Shown here piece after piece: positions 28,453-36,825 of a DNA stretch of 64,000 nt (positions are counted from its first letter, which is position 1; every line of letters begins with the position of its first letter). Both the position numbers and the translations under genes were made by a program. The notes below the pieces were generated by a model. That model was not told the DNA's origin and did not search any database. It saw only the letters and a program-made list of their open reading frames with translations. This stretch comes from CAZVKN01 sp964627035 (GTDB taxonomy: Bacteria; Electryoneota; AABM5-125-24; Hatepunaeales; Hatepunaeaceae): contig CAZVKN010000009.1 of NCBI GenBank assembly GCA_964627035.1, forward strand, positions 1-64,000, written 5' to 3'.

Positions 28453-30246
28453 CTACTTCACCAACAACAGTTTCTGCGTTCGGCTCACACCATTAACCTC
28501 CAACCGTGCAAAGTAAATTCCTGTTGGCAGGTCGTTCCCGTCAAGAGATAAAGAATGCTCACCGGCTAAATGCTTACCCAATGCTTGAGTCTGCAATGCT
28601 CGCCCTGTCACATCCAGTAGCACAAGCATAACCTCACCGGATCGTGGTAGTGAATAGCGTAGAGTTGCATGTGAATTGAACGGATTCGGGTATGCACTCA
28701 GAGTCAACTCAGTCGGAAGGTAAGTTATATCATCCTGTACCGATGCCGGGTTAATATTGTGATACTGGAACCCATCGCGCGGCATAGGCAGATCATCCAC
28801 GTCAGGTAGATCCTCAACCGCAACTCGCTGGTAGATCATCCTGTTGATGCCGTCGAAATTCTCAGCAGCCAACAGATAGGATATGTGCAGATCATCGTCC
28901 ACCATCTCAGCAAGCGATGGATAGAGTTCGTCCACATACTCAGACTCGCCTTCGGTTGTTGTCTCGGTCAGGTTGATAGCCTCTGACCACGTGACTCCGT
29001 GATCGTCCGACAACGAGAGCATCACTTCACCATAGCAGTAGTCACCCCGATTGCGGTCATCCTCGGTCACCTGACGCCAGACACAATACAGTTTGCCGTC
29101 CTCGTCAATTCCGAGTGACGGTAGAGTGACATTGTTGTGTTGAGGTCCGGGAACACCCTCATTTTCGTACCAGCCATCAGCCACCAGCGTCAAACTGTCG
29201 CTCTCCGAATCCCAATGCCAGATCAGACTCTCGTTCATGGTAATCCGCTCCACCGGAGGCTGCTCATCCTCAAACGGATCAGCCCAAAAACCGCGAACCG
29301 AGAACACAACATGCAGCACTTCACCGTCATAGATCATGTCCACATCGTTAAACGGTCGCAGTGTATCACCATAAGAATAAGGTGCATCTCGCTCGGGATC
29401 AGCCTCAATGGTGTTGGTGAGATTGAGCGCTTCGTCAAACTCAAACTCTTCACCGTCCGGCGACACATACAGGTAGAGATCGTTGTTCATGGTATATTCT
29501 GTAGTGCCGTCCCAGTAGTCAGGAGCATTCCCGCCAAGAATGTTGTGATGCCACGCAATCGCCACCTCATCCGATTCCGTCGCTGCGGCAATATGGTGAC
29601 TTAATCCTGTGGTGACCTCAATCGGTCTCGGGTTAGCAATGTCCCAATCACCGATGTCGTCACCCATATCGGCACTCCACAGATTGACTTCAAACGCAGC
29701 CGCATCCATCATGTCGAAAATCACGCCGAGAACGTGCATCCTGCCGTTACGGTCAACAGCTCCTTTGGTGGAAATGATTATGTTACGCGGCGGTCCGGAA
29801 AACGGATTTGGCTCAAATGCACCAAGCCCACGTTCGAGGTCTATCGCAAATGCACCTTCACCTGACAGATGATAAAAGGCAATAGCGGATATCTCATTGT
29901 CAAATTCGTGAAGCGTCATGGATACGTATCCGGATCTGTCATCGAAGTCTATTCGCGCATCGTTGCGATCCAGTTGATCTTGTGTTGTCATCTGGATATT
30001 ATCGTCACAAAAATTGTAATAGACCTGACGGTTGTTGTTGTTTGCATCCATCCCTTTAGTCCATACAAAGTGTGTGCCGCTTTCACTGTCACGGCTGACC
30101 ATCTTACCGACTGTGCTGTTCTGTTGAGTTATCCAGTAAGTCGTACCGACCTGAAACGCCTCACCGATTGCGACATCTTGTGCAAAACCGGGGAGGGTTG
30201 TCATCACTGTAAGAAGAAGGATTAAAAGCAATTTCAAACTGTTCAT
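28453..30246 (-). CDS. Secreted Asp-box protein with T9SS sorting domain
   Basis: A 597-residue protein begun at the ATG behind GAGGAAATT; an upstream ATG in the frame lacks a signal. Signal peptide ends TLPGFAQ. The middle is a sialidase-like beta-propeller with at least one clear Asp-box (SDDHGVTWSEAINL) and VYDGE/HVVFS-like strands, as in BNR-repeat proteins. The C terminus has TLSAYPNPFNSHATLRYSLP, VTGRALQ and a final KLLLVK, a type A sorting domain for type IX secretion. Glycosidase residues were not found, so a binding or structural role is as likely as catalysis. Confidence 0.75.
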   Translation of the reverse strand: MNSLKLLLILLLTVMTTLPGFAQDVAIGEAFQVGTTYWITQQNSTVGKMVSRDSESGTHFVWTKGMDANNNNRQVYYNFCDDNIQMTTQDQLDRNDARIDFDDRSGYVSMTLHEFDNEISAIAFYHLSGEGAFAIDLERGLGAFEPNPFSGPPRNIIISTKGAVDRNGRMHVLGVIFDMMDAAAFEVNLWSADMGDDIGDWDIANPRPIEVTTGLSHHIAAATESDEVAIAWHHNILGGNAPDYWDGTTEYTMNNDLYLYVSPDGEEFEFDEALNLTNTIEADPERDAPYSYGDTLRPFNDVDMIYDGEVLHVVFSVRGFWADPFEDEQPPVERITMNESLIWHWDSESDSLTLVADGWYENEGVPGPQHNNVTLPSLGIDEDGKLYCVWRQVTEDDRNRGDYCYGEVMLSLSDDHGVTWSEAINLTETTTEGESEYVDELYPSLAEMVDDDLHISYLLAAENFDGINRMIYQRVAVEDLPDVDDLPMPRDGFQYHNINPASVQDDITYLPTELTLSAYPNPFNSHATLRYSLPRSGEVMLVLLDVTGRALQTQALGKHLAGEHSLSLDGNDLPTGIYFARLEVNGVSRTQKLLLVK

Positions 30247-30346
30247 AATTTCCTCAATGTATTGTTGGTGTTTTTGCATGTAATGTGTAGTTGATTTTGT
30301 TTCCGGTGTCAGTCCATCGTGGCTACATTCAGTGTCCCAAACATCA

Positions 30347-30424
30347 TGGAGGACGGACTTTCAGTCCGCTCTAAAAACAGAGTAGTCAATTGAAGCTAAG
30401 AGCGGGCTGAAAGTCCGTCCTCCA
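30347..30424. repeat. Long inverted repeat with 26-base arms
   Basis: The arm 30347-30372 (TGGAGGACGGACTTTCAGTC...) is complementary to 30399-30424 with one mismatch. The core GGACTTTCAGTCCGCTCT recurs at 18187-18209. It lies upstream of the Asp-box protein and downstream of parB, with no open frame inside, so a miniature mobile or processed-RNA element is possible. Confidence 0.6.
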
Positions 30425-30432
30425 ATAAATTT

Positions 30433-30510
30433 CTGTCAGGTGCGACGACCTGACAGTGGAGAATAATCCCTCAAATTGTCATTCTGGACTTGAGCCGGAA
30501 TCCAGTATTT
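30433..30510. repeat. CTGTCAGGT hairpin and GTCATTC repeat
   Basis: 30433-30456 is a single CTGTCAGGT-GCGACG-ACCTGACAG hairpin, the one-armed form of the composite element seen at four other sites. 30477-30505 is TGTCATTCTGGACTTGAGCCGGAATCCAG, one half of the GTCATTC family. Confidence 0.6.
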
Positions 30511-30515
30511 TTTAA

Positions 30516-31367
30516 TCAGGACATTAGCTCAACGAGACGCTCCAGATCATCATCGGAATAAAATTCAATCTGAATTGTTCCCCGCTTGCCTTTTTTCTTT
30601 ATTTGCACTTTTGTACCGAGCGTGCTGCGGAGTCGGTCGTTATATTGGCGGATGTGAGGTGGGATTTCCGCTTCTTTTTTTAGCTGAGCTTTCGGCTTCG
30701 GTTTGCCGATATTGCGGGCGATCTCCTCAGTCTGCCGAACCGACAGCTTGTCAGCGATAATCCGCTTGAACAGCGCACTCTGCTGCGGTTTGCCTGTCAC
30801 CGATAGCAACGCCTTGGCATGACCGACAGTGATAATTCCTTTTTGCAGTGAGTCGAGTATCACTTGTGGAAGTTCAAGCAGTCTGATCGTATTCGCCACC
30901 GTAGCACGCTCTTTACCGACACGCTTGCCGATCTGTTCCTGTGTCAGCCCCCATGAATTATGCAGCTTCCGGTAACCTTGCGCCAGTTCAACCGGATTGA
31001 GATCCTCACGCTGGAGGTTTTCGATTAGCGACAGCTCCAGCATTTCCCGATCACTGAGCACTTCCATAACCCGCACCGGAACTTCGTCGAATCCCGCTAT
31101 CTGTGCTGCCCGAAGCCTTCGTTCACCGGCGATCAGTTCGTAGCCGTTATTGTTTTGCCGCACTACCAACGGTTGAATGATGCCCTTTTCCTTGATCGAA
31201 GCGGACAGTTCGGTCAGTTCTTCAGGTTTGAAAACCTTGCGTGGTTGATGCTGATTGGGTATGATGTCAGATACAGGCAGGACAAGAAGTCCTGACTGCG
31301 GTTCATCAATATCCACATCCGGCATCAATGCGGACAGCCCCCTGCCTAAGCCTTTCTTCTGTTTCAA
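30516..31367 (-). CDS. parB: ParB/Spo0J chromosome-partition protein
   Basis: A 283-residue ParB. The CTPase/ParB-N domain is complete: IIPNQHQPRK, ELSASIKEKGIIQPLVVR and GERRLRAAQIAG (box II), then a KorB-like HTH (LTQEQIGKRVGKERATVANTIRLLELP) quoted here as a region near residue 120-150, and a C-terminal dimer domain. It binds parS sites and spreads as a clamp to organise the origin. Translation starts at TTG, 24 bases after a hicB gene. The usual parA neighbour is missing. Confidence 0.93.
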   Translation of the reverse strand: MKQKKGLGRGLSALMPDVDIDEPQSGLLVLPVSDIIPNQHQPRKVFKPEELTELSASIKEKGIIQPLVVRQNNNGYELIAGERRLRAAQIAGFDEVPVRVMEVLSDREMLELSLIENLQREDLNPVELAQGYRKLHNSWGLTQEQIGKRVGKERATVANTIRLLELPQVILDSLQKGIITVGHAKALLSVTGKPQQSALFKRIIADKLSVRQTEEIARNIGKPKPKAQLKKEAEIPPHIRQYNDRLRSTLGTKVQIKKKGKRGTIQIEFYSDDDLERLVELMS

Positions 31368-31391
31368 TGTGGTATTGTGTTTGATTGCTGT

Positions 31392-31610
31392 TTATATAGC
31401 TGCGATTGTGACATATTCTGCTGTTGCCGATGGTGCCGGAATTGACAATTGATCTTCTAACATCCCTTCAATGTGCATTTCAATGGTAGTTTGCATGCTT
31501 TTTTCGAATTCTGTGCGTGTTTTACCTGTTGCTATGCATCCCGGTAAATCCGGAGAATAAGCTGCGTAATTATGCTCGGTTGATTCTATTATTATTAGGT
31601 GTTTTTGCAT
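31392..31610 (-). CDS. HicB-like protein, third gene of the hic cluster
   Basis: A 72-residue protein read from the ATG at 31610; the longer frame to 31655 would run into hicA. YAAYSPDLPGCIATGKTRTEFEKSMQTTIEMHIEGM is the HicB/UPF0150 partial RNase-H fold (cited as region 15-50, ending at the helix before EDQL). It has no DNA-binding tail. It lies 8 bases after hicA and 24 before parB. I read it as an accessory antitoxin-like protein; it could also pair with a toxin elsewhere. Confidence 0.75.
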   Translation of the reverse strand: MQKHLIIIESTEHNYAAYSPDLPGCIATGKTRTEFEKSMQTTIEMHIEGMLEDQLSIPAPSATAEYVTIAAI

Positions 31611-31618
31611 TGATTGTC

Positions 31619-31798
31619 TTAATCTATACCCAATTGACGAAATATAATATGGCACAGATTATCATTGATCTCTTTGCGTCTTGGAATAGGAGCCTTCTTT
31701 CTGCTTATAGGATTAATGTATATATCATGTTTGCTTCCGTGTCGGAAGAGAAGACACCCTCGTTTCTTTAGAATTTTGAGCAGAGCTGTTCTTTTCAT
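31619..31798 (-). CDS. hicA: HicA mRNA interferase toxin (59 aa)
   Basis: A short gene below usual length cut-offs. Translation gives MKRTALLKILKKRGCLLFRH, then GSKHDIYINP, KAPIPRRKEINDNL and a final FRQLGID. This is the HicA double-stranded-RNA-binding-like fold; His24 in GSKHDIY is the expected catalytic histidine and PIPRRKEIN the conserved end motif. HicA cleaves mRNA and is held inactive by HicB. Its ATG overlaps the stop of the upstream hicB gene (TAATG), the standard coupled order for this subfamily. Confidence 0.9.
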   Translation of the reverse strand: MKRTALLKILKKRGCLLFRHGSKHDIYINPISRKKAPIPRRKEINDNLCHIIFRQLGID

Positions 31799-32004
31799 TA
31801 AGCAAATTCAACAACAAGTGGCTTTGTCATTGGCTGATCAACATCCTCTGCTTCGGCTTCCCGCATCATCTTAAACGCATCCCGCACATTCTCTTCCAGT
31901 TCAGCTAAGGTCTCCCCTTGACTAAAGACTCCCGGCGCGTCAATCAAACGACCCACCCACCAGTCACCGTCTTTCCAGTATTCCAATGTGTATTCACGTT
32001 GCAT
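31798..32004 (-). CDS. hicB: HicB-family antitoxin
   Basis: A 68-residue protein beginning MQREYTLEYWKDGDWWVGRL and continuing with APGVFSQGETLAELEENVRDA, the HicB fold of the subtype that precedes hicA. It should bind and block HicA. The stop overlaps the hicA start by one base. The chain ends in an acidic tail, EAEAEDVDQPMTKPLVVEFA, with no ribbon-helix-helix DNA-binding domain, so autoregulation may need another factor. Two bases separate it from the VOC gene upstream. Confidence 0.87.
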   Translation of the reverse strand: MQREYTLEYWKDGDWWVGRLIDAPGVFSQGETLAELEENVRDAFKMMREAEAEDVDQPMTKPLVVEFA

Positions 32005-32006
32005 AA

Positions 32007-32420
32007 CTACTCCTTATTTTCAATTCTACGTGCCCACGGCGTTTCTGAAAGCTCACACAGCGCACCGCTCGGCATATAAAATCTGGAAGTTGTCTGTCCC
32101 CACGGTTCTTCCTGCGGTTGCTGAACAAACGTGCCGTTGCGGCTTTCGATCTGAGCGGTATCGTCCTTGACGTTGTCAACCTCAAACCCGACATGGAATC
32201 CAAGCGGTACCTTGTCAACTTGATCTGCATCTCCAAAGGTTATTTCTGCACAATGTTTCCTGTCCCAGATCGCGAGATGCAGTACACCCGGTAAGTTAAT
32301 CATGGCGTACGGTTCACCCGATGTGTGATTAACTTCCAGTTTCAACACTTCGCGATAGTACTTTACTGCAGTTTCAATATCATCCACAACTTCTGCCAAA
32401 CCTGCTATATGACGTATCAT
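32007..32420 (-). CDS. VOC-superfamily (glyoxalase/bleomycin-resistance-like) protein
   Basis: A 137-residue vicinal-oxygen-chelate protein: IRHIAGLAEVVDDIETAVKY opens the first beta-alpha-beta module, and GFHVGFEVDNVKD with the late GALCELSE supply the usual metal-ligand positions His and Glu. Members include glyoxalase I, dioxygenases and antibiotic-binding proteins; nothing here decides between them. A GGAG site precedes the start. It heads a tight run VOC-hicB-hicA-hicB-parB. Confidence 0.75.
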   Translation of the reverse strand: MIRHIAGLAEVVDDIETAVKYYREVLKLEVNHTSGEPYAMINLPGVLHLAIWDRKHCAEITFGDADQVDKVPLGFHVGFEVDNVKDDTAQIESRNGTFVQQPQEEPWGQTTSRFYMPSGALCELSETPWARRIENKE

Positions 32421-32452
32421 TGTTTCTCCATTTCAGTTTTAATATGTAATCC

Positions 32453-32527
32453 TGTCATTCCCGCGTAGGCGGGAATCCAGAAAACATATCGCGAGAAGAA
32501 CTGGATTCCCATCTTCATGGGAATGAC
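32453..32527. repeat. GTCATTC/GGAATCC repeat, paired copies
   Basis: GTCATTCCCGCGTAGGCGGGAATCCAG is followed by CTGGATTCCCATCTTCATGGGAATGAC. Each half is a hairpin (CCCGC..GCGGG; CCCAT..ATGGG) and the halves together are inverted. Same family as 27079-27150 and 59093-59165. Confidence 0.6.
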
Positions 32528-32537
32528 GTATAATCTG

Positions 32538-33146
32538 TTATTTGTTTGTCAGATACCCTTTCATTACTGAGTCATCAATAATATCACTGATATAATTCCA
32601 CAGCATTTCAGATCCTTTCCTGATGTGTGAATTGAGCTCACGAACCTGTCCTGCATTGATACCGTACTCAATCCAGGTTTTACCCTTGCTATGATAGTTG
32701 TGCAGCAACGGTATAATTCGATCAATGGCTGCTGCAAACTTCGCTTCAGGAGTATCACGAGTTTCGAATTCGATCCACAATTCATGCAGCTCACGCGCCT
32801 GATCATCCGGCAGCATCCCGAATATCCGTTCGGCAGCTTTACGCTCTCGTTCAATTTTGCCAGCTTCATCAGAATTATCATAAACAATCGTATCCCCCGC
32901 ATCAATCTCAACTATGTCATGGATCAGCATCATCTTCATTGTCCGCATCAGGTCAATATCTTCATTCGCATGTTCCGCCAGCAACATCACCGATACAGCC
33001 ACATGCCAGCTATGCTCCGCACTGTTTTCCCTCCGTACCCCCTTGTTGATGTATGAGCGTCTCAGCACTGACTTCAGCTTGTCGAGCTCAAGGAGGAAGG
33101 AAAGTTGAGATGAGAGGCTGTTGTTACTCAACTGAACAGTTCCCAT
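32538..33146 (-). CDS. HD-domain hydrolase (YfbR/HDDC2-like)
   Basis: A 202-residue HD protein. The metal site is built from NSAEHSWH (near residue 41), MLIHDIVEIDAGD (near 73, the HD pair) and the AAIDRI aspartate near 140. This arrangement and length match the YfbR/HDDC2 group of 5'-deoxyribonucleotidases, which dephosphorylate dNMPs. It is 36 bases downstream of the methyltransferase-endonuclease gene on the same strand; whether they act together is unknown. Confidence 0.8.
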   Translation of the reverse strand: MGTVQLSNNSLSSQLSFLLELDKLKSVLRRSYINKGVRRENSAEHSWHVAVSVMLLAEHANEDIDLMRTMKMMLIHDIVEIDAGDTIVYDNSDEAGKIERERKAAERIFGMLPDDQARELHELWIEFETRDTPEAKFAAAIDRIIPLLHNYHSKGKTWIEYGINAGQVRELNSHIRKGSEMLWNYISDIIDDSVMKGYLTNK

Positions 33147-33182
33147 AAATTTTACTCTGAGTTCCGATAAAAGTGACCGTCA

Positions 33183-34622
33183 TCAAAACAGTGAATCGGT
33201 CTTACTGTAATCACGCTTTAATTTCTGCGCCCTCTTAAATGTCACGTTTGTTTGAGGTGGATAGTTAATTCTCACACTGGTCAGCAATTGCTCAATAGTT
33301 AGAATTTGCATGCGTGGATGTTCGCCCCACGGGGATGTATAAAAACCTGCAGATGATGCTTCCCTATACATATCTCTTGTTCCCTGATTCAATGTGATCA
33401 AAACACCAATATCAGCCTCTTCACGTTCAATCACACCCCTCAAATCCCTGATGTGAGAGACATTAACTTTCCCTGATTTTACCGATATTATTATTTGCTT
33501 AGTCTTACCAATTTTGTCTTTCTCGTCATGAAAAAACAGCCGTCCGTCTATTCCTTTATCTGCTCCTTTTTTCTCTTCAGCAGGACGTGCACCAACCAAT
33601 CCTAAAGCCCACCATTGAAATTGGTAAGGATCTTCTTTTGCTAATACTCGCGCACCATTTATTGATGTCGGTTCTCCTATAGTTTGATATTCGACCTTAT
33701 TATCAAACATATATCTAAGCCTATGTTTCATCAGAGAAACCGCTAAGTGTGTGATGTCAATTCCTATCCATTTTCTTTCTAAATGTTCAGCCATCGCAAT
33801 AGTAGTACCACAACCACAAAAAGGATCAAGCACAACATCACCTGAATCGCTACCTGCTTTTATAATTCTCTCCAACAGTGCTAACGGTTTTTGAGTGGGG
33901 TAATCTAAATGTTCATTGCTTCTAGTAAAGACTGCAGATATGTCCCAGACATCATCCACAAAGGGGATGCGATATGCACCGTACTTATCTTCACCATGTT
34001 TTCTCCCCTTAAATGACGGCTTAAATTTGGGTCCATAAACCTCGCAATAGTACTCCTTATATTCCAAAGGAGTGAATTTCCATTTATCGGTGTTAGAATA
34101 AAAGAGAATAACGTCATGTTTCCGTTGGAACTGTTTTTTGGCAAGGTTCCCGGTTCTATAATGCCAGATTATTTCATTTCTGAAATTACCACCACCGAAG
34201 ATGCTGTCCATTAGCATCTTAAGGTAGTGACTCGCTGTTGGATCGCAATGTAGGAAAATGCTACCTGTCTGTTTAAGAACTCTCTTTAGTTCGATTAGTC
34301 TTGGTGCCATCATCGAGAGGTACGCCAACATATCATTATCACCTAGAAACTTCCTAAATGCTTGCATAGCATTTGAAATCTTAGATGACGACGATTCTAC
34401 AACGCGCTTATATGATAGTGCGGATACTTCATTCCACTCCCACGTGTCCTTAAACGCTCTTATTTGATCCGCTGATTTCGTGCCATCCTTTTCCTTAAAA
34501 AATGCATTATAATCCTGTGAACTGTTGAACGGTGGATCAAGATATATCAGGTCAATACATTCGTCAGGGATATGTAGTTGGAGTATTTCTAAATTATCTC
34601 CATAATAGAGTGTGTTTCTCAT
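33183..34622 (-). CDS. DNA methyltransferase fused to Mrr-like endonuclease domain
   Basis: A 479-residue fusion. The N-terminal part is a beta-class amino-methyltransferase: catalytic DPPF at residues 29-32 comes before the SAM-binding motif DPFCGCGTT near residue 260. The C-terminal part, about residues 335-440, has GADKGIDGRLFF and IIISVKSGKV, the D...(D/E)xK-type arrangement of Mrr-cat nucleases, then VLITL. One chain could therefore modify and cut DNA. No specificity subunit or second restriction gene is adjacent. It may act in defence. Confidence 0.78.
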   Translation of the reverse strand: MRNTLYYGDNLEILQLHIPDECIDLIYLDPPFNSSQDYNAFFKEKDGTKSADQIRAFKDTWEWNEVSALSYKRVVESSSSKISNAMQAFRKFLGDNDMLAYLSMMAPRLIELKRVLKQTGSIFLHCDPTASHYLKMLMDSIFGGGNFRNEIIWHYRTGNLAKKQFQRKHDVILFYSNTDKWKFTPLEYKEYYCEVYGPKFKPSFKGRKHGEDKYGAYRIPFVDDVWDISAVFTRSNEHLDYPTQKPLALLERIIKAGSDSGDVVLDPFCGCGTTIAMAEHLERKWIGIDITHLAVSLMKHRLRYMFDNKVEYQTIGEPTSINGARVLAKEDPYQFQWWALGLVGARPAEEKKGADKGIDGRLFFHDEKDKIGKTKQIIISVKSGKVNVSHIRDLRGVIEREEADIGVLITLNQGTRDMYREASSAGFYTSPWGEHPRMQILTIEQLLTSVRINYPPQTNVTFKRAQKLKRDYSKTDSLF

Positions 34623-34677
34623 TCCTTCACTCTCTTTTCCCTGTATTCTAATGCTGATTCACGTTGCATATTCTACC

Positions 34678-35376
34678 TTATCCAAAAATACTCCCAACCC
34701 ACCTCCCCAGAAACTCCATCCTACCAATCAATAACGAGATACGTGCCATAACGGTATATCCGAATGCTGCGCCGAAAGCAACCATCAACACCCAGATCCC
34801 GGTACGTGCAGTAGTTCCGAACCAGCCCTTATGCTCCTTGCTGAAGAAGAAATATACCAATGCCGAAAGCACTCCACCGACAATTACAACGTTGGTGAAT
34901 GTTCCTCCGAGACTGAATGCGCCGTTATTGAAGTCAACCAGCGGGATCAGTGTCGAGCGGATCTGAGCGATAAAGTCCGATTGGAGATAGCGCGTCAAGT
35001 TTGTACCAGCCGCAAATCCGATGATGAACGCCATGGGCCAACGAGACATCCACGCCCAATTCGGCACCAACCGCGTCAGCATCATAAATCCGAGTATCAA
35101 CGGCAGAATCCGCATCCAATTTGGGTCTTGAGCTACGAGGGTGGCGGCTTCTTCCGGGTTGGTGGTGAACCACGCCTGCGAAGCCGGAAGAATTGATCCG
35201 AGCATATTAGGGATCAACGTCGTCCAGAATGCTACTACCATCCAATACGCCGCTGATACACCTACAAACAGATGCTCGGCAAATTTGTAAAACGGATTGT
35301 CCTTGTACAGGAAGCTGAAAATCATCAGAGTGAGCAGTCCACCTACCCAAAGTTCAATGTATTGTGCTGCATTCAT
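34678..35376 (-). CDS. Uncharacterised membrane protein, six-segment
   Basis: A 232-residue protein with about six hydrophobic segments, opening NAAQYIELWVGGLLTLMIFSFLY, and a conserved-looking basic turn PNWAWMSRWPMAFIIGFAAG. It has no signal peptide. A GAGGAAAT ribosome site precedes the start. It is the last of a same-strand run that includes three more membrane proteins of unknown function (36826, 37709, 40459), with which it probably forms a complex. No catalytic motif was recognised. Confidence 0.6.
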   Translation of the reverse strand: MNAAQYIELWVGGLLTLMIFSFLYKDNPFYKFAEHLFVGVSAAYWMVVAFWTTLIPNMLGSILPASQAWFTTNPEEAATLVAQDPNWMRILPLILGFMMLTRLVPNWAWMSRWPMAFIIGFAAGTNLTRYLQSDFIAQIRSTLIPLVDFNNGAFSLGGTFTNVVIVGGVLSALVYFFFSKEHKGWFGTTARTGIWVLMVAFGAAFGYTVMARISLLIGRMEFLGRWVGSIFG

Positions 35377-35390
35377 TTTTATTTCCTCTA

Positions 35391-36779
35391 TTAACTGACA
35401 TTTGCTTGTTTGATGAGTTCGTACGCCTGTTTCGTTGCGTATGAATCGGTCGCTTCATAGAACAGCTGAGCTACCGCTTCCGGTATGAAAACTGTATCAG
35501 GATAAGTGTCATTGATACCGATCAGATACGCTTTGTGCATTCGGTCATAAGCTGACTCCAATGTAACCGCTGCTTGTGCGTGTGTATGATCCCAATCCTG
35601 TATTCTATCACCGACTTCATTGAGGTTATCGTGCTTGAAACAGCCGCCGATATTCAGATTGAAAAGTATCTTCCAGATAGCACCTTCATCAATGGGCCAA
35701 CCCTTGTTCTTGACGTAGGCTATCAACATATCCTTCATTTGCGATAACGGCTTACCTGCTGTGCTGTTCTCAAGGGTTGTCCATAAATGCTCGACTATCC
35801 GACCACGATATTCCCATGATACCCAAGGGACTTTCTTCTCCTTGAGGATTTTAATATAACTGTCGCACGCATCCTCAATCGTGTCGAAAGAATACCCGCT
35901 GCTTAAAGCATAGCTGTAATCATCGGATTCGTAAACCGCTTTCGATGAAATTTCAACCGAGAAACTGCCGCTATCCTCAGAGTAATGCGTTATATTGACA
36001 AAGTTCTGGTTCTCGGCGTCCTTTACGAAGTCAGTGAATGTCTGATAACCGAGCAGTTGAAAATCGAACTCGGGCCACAACTGCCGCATCATGTACGGTA
36101 TGTCGGAATTTAGCGGGAGTGATCCGCGCCGTCTGATCGCTTTGACAGCTTGCAGCAAAATCATAAACGCATGATAGCGTTCATCGCGATGATCATCATC
36201 AATGATTTCTTCTTCCGGTTTTACTGTTTCAGTTTCAGCTTTGGTCGTAACAGGAATCGGTTCTTTTTCCTTCTTTGGACCAGTGTAAACTTTTGCTGCA
36301 TCCTTTAACAGTGATGAATATCCGATATACGTATCAATGGTGTTTTTCAAGGTTACACTGGCGGCTTCCTCAACCGATATACAGATAACTTTTTTCCCGT
36401 GACGACGCAACCTCTGCACCAGAGGCACAAAATCACGATCACCGGATACCAATACGATGCTGTCGCTGCTCACCGGACTGAGACAATACTCCATAACATC
36501 CGCCGCAATCAATATATCTGCGGTATTCTTAGTCTTAGCATCGGAAAAGACTTGGTACATTTCGACACCGAATGCGGCGAACTCCTGAACATACTCCCTA
36601 CAGGGCCACTTACTCCAATCGCCGTACGCGCGTGAAACGATAAGCGTCCCCTCCTCTCGCACGCGCAGGACAATGGCTTGCAGGTTAACAGTCAGTGTCT
36701 GTACCATCTGAATTGGAATGATCAGATTCTCTGCATCTATGAACAGTGCTACGGTCGTTGGTTTGCTGATGCTTTCCAT
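35391..36779 (-). CDS. NYN-domain RNase-like protein with LOTUS-like region
   Basis: A 462-residue protein. Residues 8-150 form a NYN (LabA/DUF88, PIN-like) domain: Asp15 in ALFIDAENL, Asp88 in TADILIAADV, and Asp114/Asp116 in SGDRDFVPL are the acidic metal-binding set of this nuclease fold. After a charged linker (160-200), residues about 205-285 resemble an OST-HTH/LOTUS RNA-binding domain (YTFTDFV-type helix seen as YQTFTDFVKDAE). The C-terminal 150 residues repeat this kind of winged-helix text. Predicted to bind or cut RNA. It is 14 bases before the 232-aa membrane gene. Confidence 0.72.
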   Translation of the reverse strand: MESISKPTTVALFIDAENLIIPIQMVQTLTVNLQAIVLRVREEGTLIVSRAYGDWSKWPCREYVQEFAAFGVEMYQVFSDAKTKNTADILIAADVMEYCLSPVSSDSIVLVSGDRDFVPLVQRLRRHGKKVICISVEEAASVTLKNTIDTYIGYSSLLKDAAKVYTGPKKEKEPIPVTTKAETETVKPEEEIIDDDHRDERYHAFMILLQAVKAIRRRGSLPLNSDIPYMMRQLWPEFDFQLLGYQTFTDFVKDAENQNFVNITHYSEDSGSFSVEISSKAVYESDDYSYALSSGYSFDTIEDACDSYIKILKEKKVPWVSWEYRGRIVEHLWTTLENSTAGKPLSQMKDMLIAYVKNKGWPIDEGAIWKILFNLNIGGCFKHDNLNEVGDRIQDWDHTHAQAAVTLESAYDRMHKAYLIGINDTYPDTVFIPEAVAQLFYEATDSYATKQAYELIKQANVS

Positions 36780-36825
36780 GTTGCTCCTTGTTTAAGTTAT
36801 CAAGTTGCCAAGTTGACAAGTTAAA

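Noticed and set aside
31517..31771. Plus-strand frame of 84 codons with a hydrophobic stretch
   Set aside because: It lies opposite hicA and the end of a hicB gene, which have clear family motifs; its hydrophobicity is a by-product.
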